Shown piece after piece: positions 1 to 8,572 of a DNA stretch of 64,000 bases; position 1 is the stretch's first letter, and each line of letters opens with the position of its first letter. The notes below the pieces were generated by a model that saw nothing but the letters and a program-made list of their open reading frames with translations, did no database searches and was not told where the DNA came from. The stretch comes from Alistipes sp. CAG:435 (lineage in GTDB: Bacteria; Bacteroidota; Bacteroidia; Bacteroidales; UBA932). Made by a program: the position numbers and the translations under genes. The stretch is taken from the NCBI GenBank assembly GCA_000433355.1, contig FR893109.1, positions 17,789 through 81,788 of the forward strand, in the 5' to 3' direction.

Positions 1-846
1 ACCAAGGTTCTTGTGTATGGCGAGTTCCTCAAGGATGGCTGTCGCCGGCGTGATCGGGTAGGATCCGCAGAAAAGAGGCCGTCCGGATTTCTCCGAAGCG
101 GCGATGAGACCCCAGGCCAAAGCCTGGTTACCGGTTATATTCCTGTATATTCCTTTTTCCTGAATGTCCGGGACGACGGTGTAGGTGTCGGCGACCGCCT
201 GGATGTTCGCGGCATAGTTGTAGCCGTCATTCACCACCTTGCGGTTCGGCTCGATCATCTCAGGGTGCTTCTTGGCGAAACGTCCCTCAAGATAGGTATA
301 GACATAGTCCAACGGACGGCTGTAGATGAAGCAGGCCATTCCGAGGGTGAACATATTCCTGCACTTATGGACAGACACGACATCCAGTCCGCTGTCCTTC
401 AAGCTCTCCTCCGTCAGTTTTGTGATCGGGGCGACGATGATGTTCCTGTCCTCGATGTGAAGTTCCTCAAAAGGATTGCCGGTGAAGCCCGCTTTCGTCA
501 GGCCGAAATCATCGAAGGCATCCTCGTTTACAAGCACGGTAGCGTTTCTTTTCAGCCACTTGGCGTTCGCCTTCAGGGCGGCTGGGTTCATCGCCACCAG
601 CATGTCACAGAAGTCCCCGGGGGTGTTTACCTTATGGCTGCCGATGTGAACCTGGAATCCAGACACACCGGCGACAGTCCCTTTCGGGGCTCTGATCTCT
701 GCCGGATAGTCCGGGAATGTGGAAAGGCCGTTACCATAGACTGCGGACAGGTTGGCGAACAAAGTTCCGGTAAGCTGCATACCGTCACCGGAATCCCCGG
801 CGAACCTTATCACAACATCCTTAGCATCAATAACCTTATGTTGCAT
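1..846 (-). CDS. korA: 2-oxoacid:ferredoxin oxidoreductase, fused gamma/alpha subunit (KorA-like), 3' end outside window
   Basis: This is the first 282 residues of a subunit that, with a KorB-type beta subunit, oxidises 2-oxoglutarate (or a related 2-oxoacid) to the acyl-CoA using ferredoxin. The start at 846 gives MQHKVIDAKDVVIRFAGDSG. The glycine-rich FAGDSGDGMQLTG opens the gamma domain, which runs to about residue 190. The pyruvate:ferredoxin-type alpha domain then begins, with its signature YPITPATAILEEL near residue 270. Fusion of gamma and alpha is normal for this family in Bacteroidota, where the full length is about 610 residues. The reading frame stays open to the window edge. The exact 2-oxoacid is inferred from family resemblance; a branched-chain or pyruvate enzyme is less likely but not excluded. 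Confidence 0.85.
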   Translation of the reverse strand, partial: MQHKVIDAKDVVIRFAGDSGDGMQLTGTLFANLSAVYGNGLSTFPDYPAEIRAPKGTVAGVSGFQVHIGSHKVNTPGDFCDMLVAMNPAALKANAKWLKRNATVLVNEDAFDDFGLTKAGFTGNPFEELHIEDRNIIVAPITKLTEESLKDSGLDVVSVHKCRNMFTLGMACFIYSRPLDYVYTYLEGRFAKKHPEMIEPNRKVVNDGYNYAANIQAVADTYTVVPDIQEKGIYRNITGNQALAWGLIAASEKSGRPLFCGSYPITPATAILEELAIHKNLG

Positions 847-1077
847 TTCTATTTTAAGAATATTAGTGTTTTATAAAAATACGTTACAAATTAAAGCATA
901 AAAAGCAGAATAACCAACCTTTTCACTGAAAAAAGATTCATTACCTGCATACAGCCCTAAAACATAACGAAAAAACGTCCTGGAAAGCACTCAGCGACAA
1001 CACGTCATGTCAGAGCGCAAAAAAGGGTCGGCAAAAATCAGTTCTTGCCTACCCTCTTCTGATCTTCCTGTCAATGA

Positions 1078-1641
1078 TTACTGCTGCTGGCCCTGAGCCT
1101 GTGCCTGAAGTTCCTTCTGGAGATCCTCGATGGTCCTGCCCTCAGGAATATTCATTGCCTTTCTTGCCTCAGGAGTCAGATCCTTGCACTGAGCCTTGTC
1201 AACGTAAAGGTACTGTGAAGTCTCGAACACAAACAGATAGCCGCCGGCCTTGGCGAGTTTCTCAACTGCCTCCTGAGCCTTCTTGTAGATAGGATCCATA
1301 AGCTGCTGTTGCTGCTGCTGAAGCTCCGCCTGGATAGACTGCTGGAATTCCTGAATCCTGTTCTGGATCTCACCGAGTTCCTTCTCCTTGCTGGACTTGA
1401 TGGCTGGAGTCCATGTGGACTGCTTCTGCTGGTACTCGTTATACTTGGTCTGAGCCTCTTCCATCATACTCTGAAGGGTTTCCTGAGCCTCTTTCTGAGC
1501 AGTCTGCATCTGTGATCTGGCAGCATCAGCCTCAGGGGCGAGCATCACCAGTTCATTGAAATCGACATAAGCGAACTTCGCCTGCGCCGAAGCCGTCAGA
1601 GTAAACAACGCCATTGCGGCGATCAAAAGAATCTTTTTCAT
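1078..1641 (-). CDS. OmpH/Skp-family periplasmic chaperone
   Basis: A 187-residue exported protein with an N-terminal signal peptide (MKKILLIAAMALFTLTASAQA), followed by the OmpH signature FAYVDFNELV and a long Q/E-rich coiled-coil region (about residues 40-110), the tentacle helices of Skp. It should hold unfolded outer-membrane proteins in the periplasm and pass them to the BAM complex. It lies 59 bp downstream of bamA on the same strand, the usual Bacteroidota pairing. The gap contains its own -7 box, so it may also be transcribed alone. The C-terminus is a glutamine-rich tail (QAQAQGQQQ). A second paralogue lies at 6773-7435. Confidence 0.88.
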   Translation of the reverse strand: MKKILLIAAMALFTLTASAQAKFAYVDFNELVMLAPEADAARSQMQTAQKEAQETLQSMMEEAQTKYNEYQQKQSTWTPAIKSSKEKELGEIQNRIQEFQQSIQAELQQQQQQLMDPIYKKAQEAVEKLAKAGGYLFVFETSQYLYVDKAQCKDLTPEARKAMNIPEGRTIEDLQKELQAQAQGQQQ

Positions 1642-1682
1642 TTTTATAGAATTTTATCAGTTTACGTGTTTTGATTCCGATG

Positions 1683-1690
1683 CAAATGTA
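1683..1690 (-). promoter_or_regulatory. Bacteroidota -7 box for the ompH gene
   Basis: TACATTTG on the minus strand matches the TAnnTTTG consensus of the Bacteroidota primary sigma factor. It lies 41 bp upstream of the ompH start, in the gap after bamA. No clear -33 TTTG was seen. Confidence 0.5.
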
Positions 1691-1700
1691 AGAATATTAT

Positions 1701-4301
1701 TTAGAATTGTTGTCCGATAAGGAAGTGGAACTGGCTTCTGTTCTTCTTCACCGGATTGTCGAAACCGTAGCCCCAGTCGATACCGAGCAGACCGATCATC
1801 GGGAGGAACACCCTCACGCCGACACCTGCGGAACGCTTGATCTGGAACGGATTGAACTTCTTGATGTCCGACCAGCAGTTTCCACCCTCAAGGAAGCCCA
1901 GCACGAAGATCGTGGACTGTGGCTGGAGGATGACCGGATAACGGAACTCCATCGTGAACTTGTCATAGACGTTACCGGCGTAGTAGCCGTTGGAATTGTA
2001 CGGGGTCGCCTCCCAAGGGGTAAGATAGTAGTTCTCGTAACCACGAAGCGCGATGATGTCCGCACCATAAGTGTCGTAGCCAGACATACCGTCACCTCCG
2101 ACTCGGAATCCCTCAAACGGAGAATAACCCCACTTGCGGTTGTAATATCCAAGGTAGCCGAACTGCGCGCGGGTCATGATCACGAAGTCACCGATGACTT
2201 TGGTGTAGAGTTCGCCGCTGACCTTCCACTTGTGGTACTCGATCCACTTGTAACGGTCTGCCGAGCTCCATTTGTCGTAGTTGATGTCCTTGTAGCTTGA
2301 GACCTTTGTAGGATTGCCGTTCGCGTCAAGCGTGCCGAGATCCTTCTTTCTGAACAAGGAATATGGAGGAGTCAGCTGAAGGCTGGCGCTGAAGTTCGAT
2401 CCCATACGAGGATAGATCTGCTGGTCGGTCGAGTTTCGGCTCAGATTGATCGTGTAGCTCAGGTTGTGAGACTTACCATCATTGAACATGAAGTAACCGT
2501 TGATCCAGTTCTTCAGGTCATAGATCTGCCAGCTGAGGCCGTTGTACAACACGAAATAGTTGTCCGGCCACTTCAGACGGGTTCCGATTCCGGCCGAGAA
2601 TCCATAGACCTGCATGACCTTGTCGTTGGACAGAAGTCCGATCGCAAGATACGAGTTTGTCTGTCTGGTATAGTAAGCCTGAATGTTCAGGGATGTCGGT
2701 TTCTTTCCGAAAAGCCAAGGCTCCGAGAATCCGAACACCAATGAGGTGTAGTAGGTTCCGTTTGTCTGGAAACGCAGCGAAAGGTTCTGCGCGTCTCCAA
2801 GAGGTACCGGTCTCCAGGCGTTCTTCTCGAACATGCGCTTCGTGGAGAAGTTGTTGAAGTTCACTCCGACAGTCGCGACAAAGGTGTTGGCGCCCCAACC
2901 TCCCGAAAGTTCCAGCTGGCTGGAAGGCTTCTCTGTCACGTTATAGACCACATCCACAGTGTTGTTCAACTGGTTAGGAAGAATCGAGTAACCTTTCGAC
3001 GGATCAGTGATGGCCTCCGGATCGAACTGTCCCAAGGAAGCGATCTCACGGATGGATCTTTCGAAATCAGTCTGGCTGAAAAGGTAGCCCGGCCTTGTGG
3101 CGACCTGCCTGCGGACAACCCTCTCGTTGGTCAGGCTGTTGCCATTGATGACGATATTGTTCAGGGTAGCCTGCTTTCCTTCCGAGATTCTCATTTCCAC
3201 ATCCACGGAATCACCCTCGATGTTCAGCTCGACAGGAGTGACATTAAAGAAAAGGTAACCGTTGTCACGGTAGATCTTGGACACATCCTGATCCCCCTGT
3301 TTGCCTCCTCCCAGAAGCCTCTTCTGCATGGTCACCACATCGTACGGATCTCCCTTGCGGATGTTCAGGATCTCGTTGAGCTGATCGGTGGAATAGACGG
3401 AGTTGCCGGTCCACGAGATATTCCTGAAATAATATTTCTTGCCCTGGTCAATCTTGAGGTCGATGCCAAGCCTGTCCTGTGTCACATAGTAGATGGAATC
3501 CTTTACGATGCGCGCGTCACGATAGCCGGCCTCGTTGAGCTTGCTGACGAGGCTGTTCTTGTCGTTAGGATATTCCTTTTCGTTGAATTTTTTGCTGTTG
3601 AAGAAGTTATACCATTTCTTGGCTTTCGTCTTCTTCATGGAACGGGAAAGTTTGAAGTCCGTGAAGCCTTCCGTTCCTTGGAAATTGATGTCCTTGATCT
3701 TGACTTTTGAGCCACGGTCAACGGCGAAGTTGACCTTTATGGCATTCCGGACAATGGTATCCTTCTGCGTCTGGACATCGACCTTGCAGTTGAGGAAACC
3801 CTTGTCGGCATAGAATCTCTTGATGATGTCGGTGGATGTTTTCGCCACATAGTCGGAGAACTCCCCTCCCCTTCGAAGATTGAGCCTTTCGTCCAAATCC
3901 TTCTGCTCACCCTTTCTCACGCCGGTGAACAGCCATCTGGACACCCTCGGACGCTCTTGGATGCGGATCACAAAGAAAGCGGAGTCCTGTTTCTCGCTCA
4001 GATGGTCTATCTCCAAGGCCACGTTCTCGAAATACCTCTGCATCCAAAGCCTGGACACGATCGAGGAGATGTCATCGCTTGGCACAGTGACTCTCATGCC
4101 TTTCTGGAGTCCGGTCAGAGAGACGATCTGCTGGCTGGAGAACTGGTGGTTTCCCTCCACGGTAACACCTCCCACATAATAAGTCTTTGGGTGGTCATAA
4201 TCTACTTCAACGGGGGCGGAAGATTTTACCGAATCCTGTCCAAAGGCCGGAACAGCGGCCACGGACAAGGCGAGAAGACACAATAGACGATATACTTTCA
4301 T
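1701..4301 (-). CDS. bamA: BamA outer-membrane protein assembly factor
   Basis: An 866-residue Omp85 protein that inserts beta-barrel proteins into the outer membrane. I chose the ATG at 4301 (MKVYRLLCLLALSVAAVPAF, a clean signal peptide); the frame is open upstream to 4328 but that part is not signal-like. The first about 430 residues hold POTRA domains (for example YYVGGVTVEGNHQFSSQQIV and INGNSLTNERVVRRQ). The rest is the 16-strand barrel, containing GFRVGGDGMSGYDTYG and ending GYGFDNPVKKNRSQFHFLIG with the C-terminal aromatic signal (QQF). It sits between uppS and ompH in the usual Bacteroidota envelope cluster. A TATATTTG box lies 24 bp upstream of the chosen start. Confidence 0.95.
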   Translation of the reverse strand: MKVYRLLCLLALSVAAVPAFGQDSVKSSAPVEVDYDHPKTYYVGGVTVEGNHQFSSQQIVSLTGLQKGMRVTVPSDDISSIVSRLWMQRYFENVALEIDHLSEKQDSAFFVIRIQERPRVSRWLFTGVRKGEQKDLDERLNLRRGGEFSDYVAKTSTDIIKRFYADKGFLNCKVDVQTQKDTIVRNAIKVNFAVDRGSKVKIKDINFQGTEGFTDFKLSRSMKKTKAKKWYNFFNSKKFNEKEYPNDKNSLVSKLNEAGYRDARIVKDSIYYVTQDRLGIDLKIDQGKKYYFRNISWTGNSVYSTDQLNEILNIRKGDPYDVVTMQKRLLGGGKQGDQDVSKIYRDNGYLFFNVTPVELNIEGDSVDVEMRISEGKQATLNNIVINGNSLTNERVVRRQVATRPGYLFSQTDFERSIREIASLGQFDPEAITDPSKGYSILPNQLNNTVDVVYNVTEKPSSQLELSGGWGANTFVATVGVNFNNFSTKRMFEKNAWRPVPLGDAQNLSLRFQTNGTYYTSLVFGFSEPWLFGKKPTSLNIQAYYTRQTNSYLAIGLLSNDKVMQVYGFSAGIGTRLKWPDNYFVLYNGLSWQIYDLKNWINGYFMFNDGKSHNLSYTINLSRNSTDQQIYPRMGSNFSASLQLTPPYSLFRKKDLGTLDANGNPTKVSSYKDINYDKWSSADRYKWIEYHKWKVSGELYTKVIGDFVIMTRAQFGYLGYYNRKWGYSPFEGFRVGGDGMSGYDTYGADIIALRGYENYYLTPWEATPYNSNGYYAGNVYDKFTMEFRYPVILQPQSTIFVLGFLEGGNCWSDIKKFNPFQIKRSAGVGVRVFLPMIGLLGIDWGYGFDNPVKKNRSQFHFLIGQQF

Positions 4302-4325
4302 CGAATCAGATTTCATTTTAAGATG

Positions 4326-4333
4326 CAAATATA
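4326..4333 (-). promoter_or_regulatory. Bacteroidota -7 box for bamA
   Basis: TATATTTG on the minus strand fits TAnnTTTG. It lies 24 bp from the bamA ATG at 4301 and 7 bp past the uppS stop, so bamA can be transcribed separately from nadK-uppS. It also supports 4301 over the longer open frame. Confidence 0.5.
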
Positions 4334-4339
4334 CGTAAG

Positions 4340-5065
4340 TTATTTAACTTTTCCATACCTACGGTTCCTGTGGGAATATTCTTCCAGAGCCGCCCTGAAG
4401 TCCTCGCGCCTGAAATCAGGCCACAAGGTATCGACAAAAAGAAATTCCGAATATGCCGCCTGCCAAAGCAGGTAATTGCTTATCCTCTCCTCTCCGGAAG
4501 TGCGTATGATAAGGTCCGGGTCCGGGATGCCGGCGGTGGCCAGATAACGGTCAAAATCCTCTATGCCAACGGATTCGAGGCCAGCGGGATCATCAGCATA
4601 TTCTTTGGCCATCCTTTTGGCGGCCTGAAGGATATCCCACTTCCCGCTGTAGCTCAGGAACACGACAAGCGTCAGAAGAGGTTCCTTGCCGGAGGCTGGA
4701 GCGGTCAGTCTCTCTGCCTTTTTTATAACTTTCACAAGATTGTCATCAAGCCTTGAAAGATTCCCTATCACACGGAAAGAGACTCCCTTGGCCGCAAGGG
4801 AATCAATCTCGTCCGCGATCGATTTCAGCATAAGGCTCATCAGAGTGCTCACCTCGGACTCCGGACGGTTCCAGTTCTCCTCCGAAAACGCGAAAAGCGA
4901 CAGGTACCTGACCCCTGCCTCAGCAGCAGCCTCCACACAGGCTCTGACGCTCTCAACGCCGTTATAATGACCGGAAACCCTTTCCAGCCCCCGTTGCCGG
5001 GCCCAACGTCCGTTGCCGTCCATGATAATGGAGACGTGCTCCGGTATATTCTTGATTTCGTTCAT
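4340..5065 (-). CDS. uppS: Undecaprenyl diphosphate synthase
   Basis: A 241-residue cis-prenyltransferase that condenses farnesyl diphosphate with eight isopentenyl diphosphates to make the C55 lipid carrier for cell-wall and O-antigen synthesis. The hallmark HVSIIMDGNGRWARQRG with the catalytic Asp is at the N-terminus. Downstream are SLFAFSEENWNRP, LSYSGKWDI and the C-terminal PDLIIRTSGEERISNYLLWQ and FVDTLWPDF blocks. The ATG at 5065 lies within GGAATATG. An alternative ATG at 5080 overlaps the nadK stop as ATGA and would add five residues. Either way the gene is cotranscribed with nadK. Confidence 0.95.
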   Translation of the reverse strand: MNEIKNIPEHVSIIMDGNGRWARQRGLERVSGHYNGVESVRACVEAAAEAGVRYLSLFAFSEENWNRPESEVSTLMSLMLKSIADEIDSLAAKGVSFRVIGNLSRLDDNLVKVIKKAERLTAPASGKEPLLTLVVFLSYSGKWDILQAAKRMAKEYADDPAGLESVGIEDFDRYLATAGIPDPDLIIRTSGEERISNYLLWQAAYSEFLFVDTLWPDFRREDFRAALEEYSHRNRRYGKVK

Positions 5066-5076
5066 ATTCCAAAATT

Positions 5077-5904
5077 TCATTCTCCGCTGTTCCGGATGTC
5101 CTCGCCCCAGAACAACTTCGTGGTCAGAGCCTTTATAAAACTGGTGTTTTTAAGACGAACCCTTTTTAGCGAAAATTGTGCCACCTTGACATCAAGGCTC
5201 ACAGAAGGCTCGACCAAATGGTTTCTGTTGTCCATCGACAGCATGACGCTGTCATCCCTTGATCTCATGGAAATCGAGATTTCAGTGGTGTCCGGAACCA
5301 CAAGAGGACGCGCGTTCAGGTTATGCGGAGCGATCGGCGCGATGATGAGCACCTTCGCCTCAGGAGCGCAGATCGGACCTCCGACGCTCAATGAATATGC
5401 CGTCGAGCCGGAGCTTGTGGCGACCAGCAACCCGTCGGCCCAGTAGGTTGGCAAAGGGTGTCCGTCCATCCTCACATCAATTCCAAGCAAGGCGGCGCCA
5501 GAACGATGCACGGAAACCTCGTTAAGCGTGAAAGGACAGAACTGCGGATCCGCGGCCAGCGCTCCTCCCGACACATCAGTCCTGAGCAGTTCCCTGTCCT
5601 CAAGATACCAACCGCCTGACAAAAGGGCGTCACACGCCTCTTCAGGACTATATTCAGAAAGGAACCCGAGCCGGCCGAGGTTCACTCCGAGGATCGGGAT
5701 CCCAGACTGTCCCACGCACTGCGACGCGGAAAGGAAAGTCCCGTCACCACCTACGCTCATGACAAGGTCAGTCTCCGGAAGAATGTCTTCTCCCCCGCTG
5801 ATCTCATAGAAGTCAAACGACTCTTTTTCAAGCTTTCCGAACATTCTGGAAAGCCTTCCGTCGCTCATGGCGCGACCGTCTCTTGAGTATAACGCTATCT
5901 TCAT
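5077..5904 (-). CDS. nadK: NAD kinase
   Basis: A 275-residue kinase that phosphorylates NAD to NADP using ATP or polyphosphate. The diagnostic SVGGDGTFLSASQ motif is near residue 60, followed by GVNLGRLGFLSEY and the NAD-binding TLNEVSVHR and STAYSLSVGGPI blocks. The start at 5904 (MKIALYSRDGR) matches the family's N-terminus; upstream codons in the open frame are unlikely to be translated. The stop is next to uppS, which suggests translational coupling. pdxJ is divergent, with its promoter in the short gap. Confidence 0.95.
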   Translation of the reverse strand: MKIALYSRDGRAMSDGRLSRMFGKLEKESFDFYEISGGEDILPETDLVMSVGGDGTFLSASQCVGQSGIPILGVNLGRLGFLSEYSPEEACDALLSGGWYLEDRELLRTDVSGGALAADPQFCPFTLNEVSVHRSGAALLGIDVRMDGHPLPTYWADGLLVATSSGSTAYSLSVGGPICAPEAKVLIIAPIAPHNLNARPLVVPDTTEISISMRSRDDSVMLSMDNRNHLVEPSVSLDVKVAQFSLKRVRLKNTSFIKALTTKLFWGEDIRNSGE

Positions 5905-5984
5905 CAGAGCACGACTTGGGTTATAGTGAAAGCATTTGAATCTCAAAAATAGCACAATTCCGCATAAAACTGAACAGAAATCAT

Positions 5985-5992
5985 TATTTTTG
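5985..5992 (+). promoter_or_regulatory. Bacteroidota -7 box for pdxJ
   Basis: TATTTTTG matches TAnnTTTG and lies 21 bp upstream of the pdxJ ATG at 6014. This argues against the longer open frame starting at 5936. Confidence 0.5.
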
Positions 5993-6013
5993 TATGATTA
6001 TATGTGTACGAAT

Positions 6014-6733
6014 ATGACAAGACTTAGCGTGAACATCAACAAGATCGCCACGATCCGCAACGCGCGTGGCGGGAATATGCCGGACGTGGAGAAGGCCGCG
6101 GTCGACTGCGAGAGATTCGGGGCGGAAGGCATCACGGTACATCCGAGGCCGGACGAGAGACACATCAGATATTCAGACGTCAGGGCCATCAGGCCTACCG
6201 TGACGACAGAGTTCAACATCGAAGGCAATCCTATCCCGAGTTTCGTGGATCTCGTCCTTGAGGTTGTCCCTGACCAAGTCACTCTTGTGCCGGACGCCCA
6301 CGACGCCATCACATCCAACGCAGGCTGGGACACCGTCTCCAACAAAGGGTTTCTGACGGACATCTGCGCAAGGTTCAAGGAAAAAGGGATCCGCACGTCC
6401 ATATTCATAGACCCATCGCCCGCTATGGCGGAAGGAGCCAAGGCCTGCGGCTGCGACCGTGTGGAACTTTACACCGCTGATTATGCGGCTGAATATTCCG
6501 CCGGGCGGGAAAAGGCCATAAAGCCGTATCTTGAGACGGCAGTGGCTGTAAAGGAACTTGGATTGGGTCTGAACGCCGGGCATGACCTGAACCTTGAGAA
6601 CCTCGAATATTTCATCAGGACAATCCCTTGGACGGACGAGGTCTCCATCGGTCACGCCATCATCTGCGACGCTCTTTACAGGGGCCTCGAAAAAACAATA
6701 CAGGCTTATCTGTCGAAGATTAAGATTTTTTAA
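6014..6733 (+). CDS. pdxJ: Pyridoxine 5'-phosphate synthase
   Basis: A 239-residue TIM-barrel enzyme that joins 1-deoxyxylulose 5-phosphate and 3-amino-2-oxopropyl phosphate to give pyridoxine 5'-phosphate, the last ring-forming step of the DXP-dependent vitamin B6 route. The start MTRLSVNINKIATIRNARGG is typical. Later motifs are ITVHPRPDERHIRYSDV, FNIEGNP, TLVPDAHDA, SIFIDP, VELYTADYA, LNAGHDLNLEN and EVSIGHAIICDAL. The ATG lies within GAATATG. The gene is divergent from nadK and followed 39 bp later by an ompH paralogue. Confidence 0.95.
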   Translation: MTRLSVNINKIATIRNARGGNMPDVEKAAVDCERFGAEGITVHPRPDERHIRYSDVRAIRPTVTTEFNIEGNPIPSFVDLVLEVVPDQVTLVPDAHDAITSNAGWDTVSNKGFLTDICARFKEKGIRTSIFIDPSPAMAEGAKACGCDRVELYTADYAAEYSAGREKAIKPYLETAVAVKELGLGLNAGHDLNLENLEYFIRTIPWTDEVSIGHAIICDALYRGLEKTIQAYLSKIKIF

Positions 6734-6734
6734 T

Positions 6735-6742
6735 TACATTTG
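6735..6742 (+). promoter_or_regulatory. Bacteroidota -7 box for the second ompH gene
   Basis: TACATTTG begins just after the pdxJ stop and 30 bp before the next ATG (6773). This suggests the second ompH gene has its own promoter. Confidence 0.45.
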
Positions 6743-6772
6743 TAACCTTGAATATTAATAACAAAAAATAAA

Positions 6773-7435
6773 ATGAAACAGACACCATTGATTATCAGCG
6801 TCATAGCCCTTGTTGCTGTGGCCGCTCTCGGAATTTTCCAACTCACGTCAAACGGTAAAGGCAGCAAGAAGACCACTTCAGGCGAGGCCGTGGAGGTCAC
6901 GGCGCAGCCAGGTTCGATCGTATGGTTCGACCTCGACAGGGTTCTCAACGAGTACGACATGGCCAACGACCTCAGATCAGTGGTGGAGACCAAGGTTCAG
7001 AGCATCCAGGAAGAGATCAACAGAAGGGGCAACAAACTCCAGAGTGATGTGAACAAGTTCCAGTCTGACCTTGACAAGGGTCTTCTCGTCCGCTCTGTGG
7101 CCGAGCAGAGAAACATCAAGCTTCAGGAGCAGCAGAACAACTTCAACAACTACGCCGCCCAGAAGCAGCAGGAGATCGCCGAGGAGCAGCAGGTGATGAT
7201 GAACCAGATCGGAGACGCGATCAAGACTTTCCTCGACAAGTTCAACGAGGAACACAAATACGCGATGATCATCGCCACCCAGGGCAGTGTCCTCCCGGCG
7301 CCTGTCGCCACCGGAGATCCTGATCTTGACGTGACCGACGCGATCCTCGCCGGACTCAACGACGAGTACATCCAGAGCAAAGGCAAAGGTGGAAAAGCAG
7401 CCCCTGCCACAGCTGAGGAGTCAGAAACGAAGTAG
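6773..7435 (+). CDS. OmpH/Skp-family chaperone paralogue with membrane anchor
   Basis: A 220-residue protein with one N-terminal hydrophobic segment (LIISVIALVAVAALGIFQL) that is probably an uncleaved anchor, since no signal peptidase site is obvious. A glycine/lysine linker leads to the OmpH-type motif IVWFDLDRVLNEYDMA and a long coiled coil (about residues 70-160, rich in QEI, QQK and EEQQ). The tail is low complexity (KGKGGKAAPATAEESETK). Compared with the copy at 1078-1641 it is longer and tethered, so it may act near the inner membrane. It is 3 nt from the glycosyltransferase that follows. Confidence 0.8.
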   Translation: MKQTPLIISVIALVAVAALGIFQLTSNGKGSKKTTSGEAVEVTAQPGSIVWFDLDRVLNEYDMANDLRSVVETKVQSIQEEINRRGNKLQSDVNKFQSDLDKGLLVRSVAEQRNIKLQEQQNNFNNYAAQKQQEIAEEQQVMMNQIGDAIKTFLDKFNEEHKYAMIIATQGSVLPAPVATGDPDLDVTDAILAGLNDEYIQSKGKGGKAAPATAEESETK

Positions 7436-7438
7436 GCT

Positions 7439-8572
7439 TTGAGAATCGCTCTCCTTTCCTGCTTTTACCCTTTTCGAGGAGGGATCTCCCAGTTCAACGC
7501 AAGTCTCTACTTGGAACTGGGGAAAAGCCACACTGTCAAGGCTTTCAATTTCAAGAGGCAGTATCCGGAATTTCTTTTTCCGGGAAAGACGCAATATGTC
7601 ACAAAGGATGATGACGCCGTACCAATCGAGAGCGAGGCTCTGTTGGATACGGCCAATCCTTTTACCTACCGGCGCACGTACAAGGCTATCCGTGACTGGA
7701 AACCTGACCTTGTGATCATCAGCTACTGGATGTCCTACTTCGGACCTTCGTTAGGTTACGTGGCCAGAAGGCTCAGGAAGCGATGCAAGGTCATCTCCGT
7801 GCTTCACAATGTCATTCCGCACGAGCCTAAGTTCTTTGACGCTCCTCTGACGAAATATTTTCTGTCAGGCTGCACCGGCAATGTAACGTTGTGCGACGAG
7901 GTTGCGGAAGACCTTCACAGGCTCTCTCCAAAAGCTTTGAACGCAACAATTTTCCATCCGATCTACGAGCACTTCGGCGAGAAGCTGCCCCGCGGTGAGG
8001 CGGAAAAGGCTCTCGGGCTGACACCGGGGAAGAGAAACCTGCTGTTTTTCGGGTTGATCCGGGAATATAAAGGGCTGGACATTCTGCTGGAGGCTTTCGC
8101 CGGACTGGACGACAGTTACCAGCTCATCATTGCGGGCGAGCCATACGGATCGTTCGACAAATACCAGAGGCTGATCGACAGTTCTCCGGCCAAAGACAGA
8201 ATCAGACTGTTCACCCATTACATCAAAGACTCCGAGGTAAAGGATTATTTCTCGGCCGCCGACCTTGCGGTGTTGCCTTACAGGTCCGCCACCCAAAGCG
8301 GAATCAGCGCCATCGCCTACCACTTTGAGGTGCCGATGGTGGTCACCGATGTCGGCGGCCTGAGACAGGCCATCGGAGACTGCGGCACTGGACTTGTCGC
8401 GCCAAAGGCTGACGTCGGCAGCATCGTGAGGGAGATCCGGACATATTTCTCTGACACAAACATCAAGACTCTCTGCATCAACTCGATCAGGGCCGAGAAA
8501 GAACGGCTGTCATGGAAGACGTTCTGCAAAAGGATGCTGGAGTTCTCCGACAATTTGTACAAGCAAAGATGA
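7439..8572 (+). CDS. Glycosyltransferase, GT4 family
   Basis: A 377-residue GT-B fold enzyme likely to transfer a sugar from a nucleotide donor to an envelope glycan or lipid. The N-terminal Rossmann half has ALLSCFYPFRGGISQFNASL; the C-terminal donor-binding half has LLFFGLIREYKGLDILLEAF, ADLAVLPYRSATQSGISAIA and VTDVGGLRQAI, with the GT4 E(x7)E region altered to a QSGIS form. The only start consistent with the family N-terminus is TTG at 7439, three bases after the ompH stop. The gene ends in an ATGA overlap with the LysM gene, so the three genes probably form one transcript. Acceptor and donor cannot be told from sequence. Confidence 0.85.
   Translation: MRIALLSCFYPFRGGISQFNASLYLELGKSHTVKAFNFKRQYPEFLFPGKTQYVTKDDDAVPIESEALLDTANPFTYRRTYKAIRDWKPDLVIISYWMSYFGPSLGYVARRLRKRCKVISVLHNVIPHEPKFFDAPLTKYFLSGCTGNVTLCDEVAEDLHRLSPKALNATIFHPIYEHFGEKLPRGEAEKALGLTPGKRNLLFFGLIREYKGLDILLEAFAGLDDSYQLIIAGEPYGSFDKYQRLIDSSPAKDRIRLFTHYIKDSEVKDYFSAADLAVLPYRSATQSGISAIAYHFEVPMVVTDVGGLRQAIGDCGTGLVAPKADVGSIVREIRTYFSDTNIKTLCINSIRAEKERLSWKTFCKRMLEFSDNLYKQR

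Noticed and set aside
13..876. Open plus-strand frame of 287 codons at the window start
   Set aside because: It is antisense to the clear KorA-type gene; its translation has no recognisable motif.
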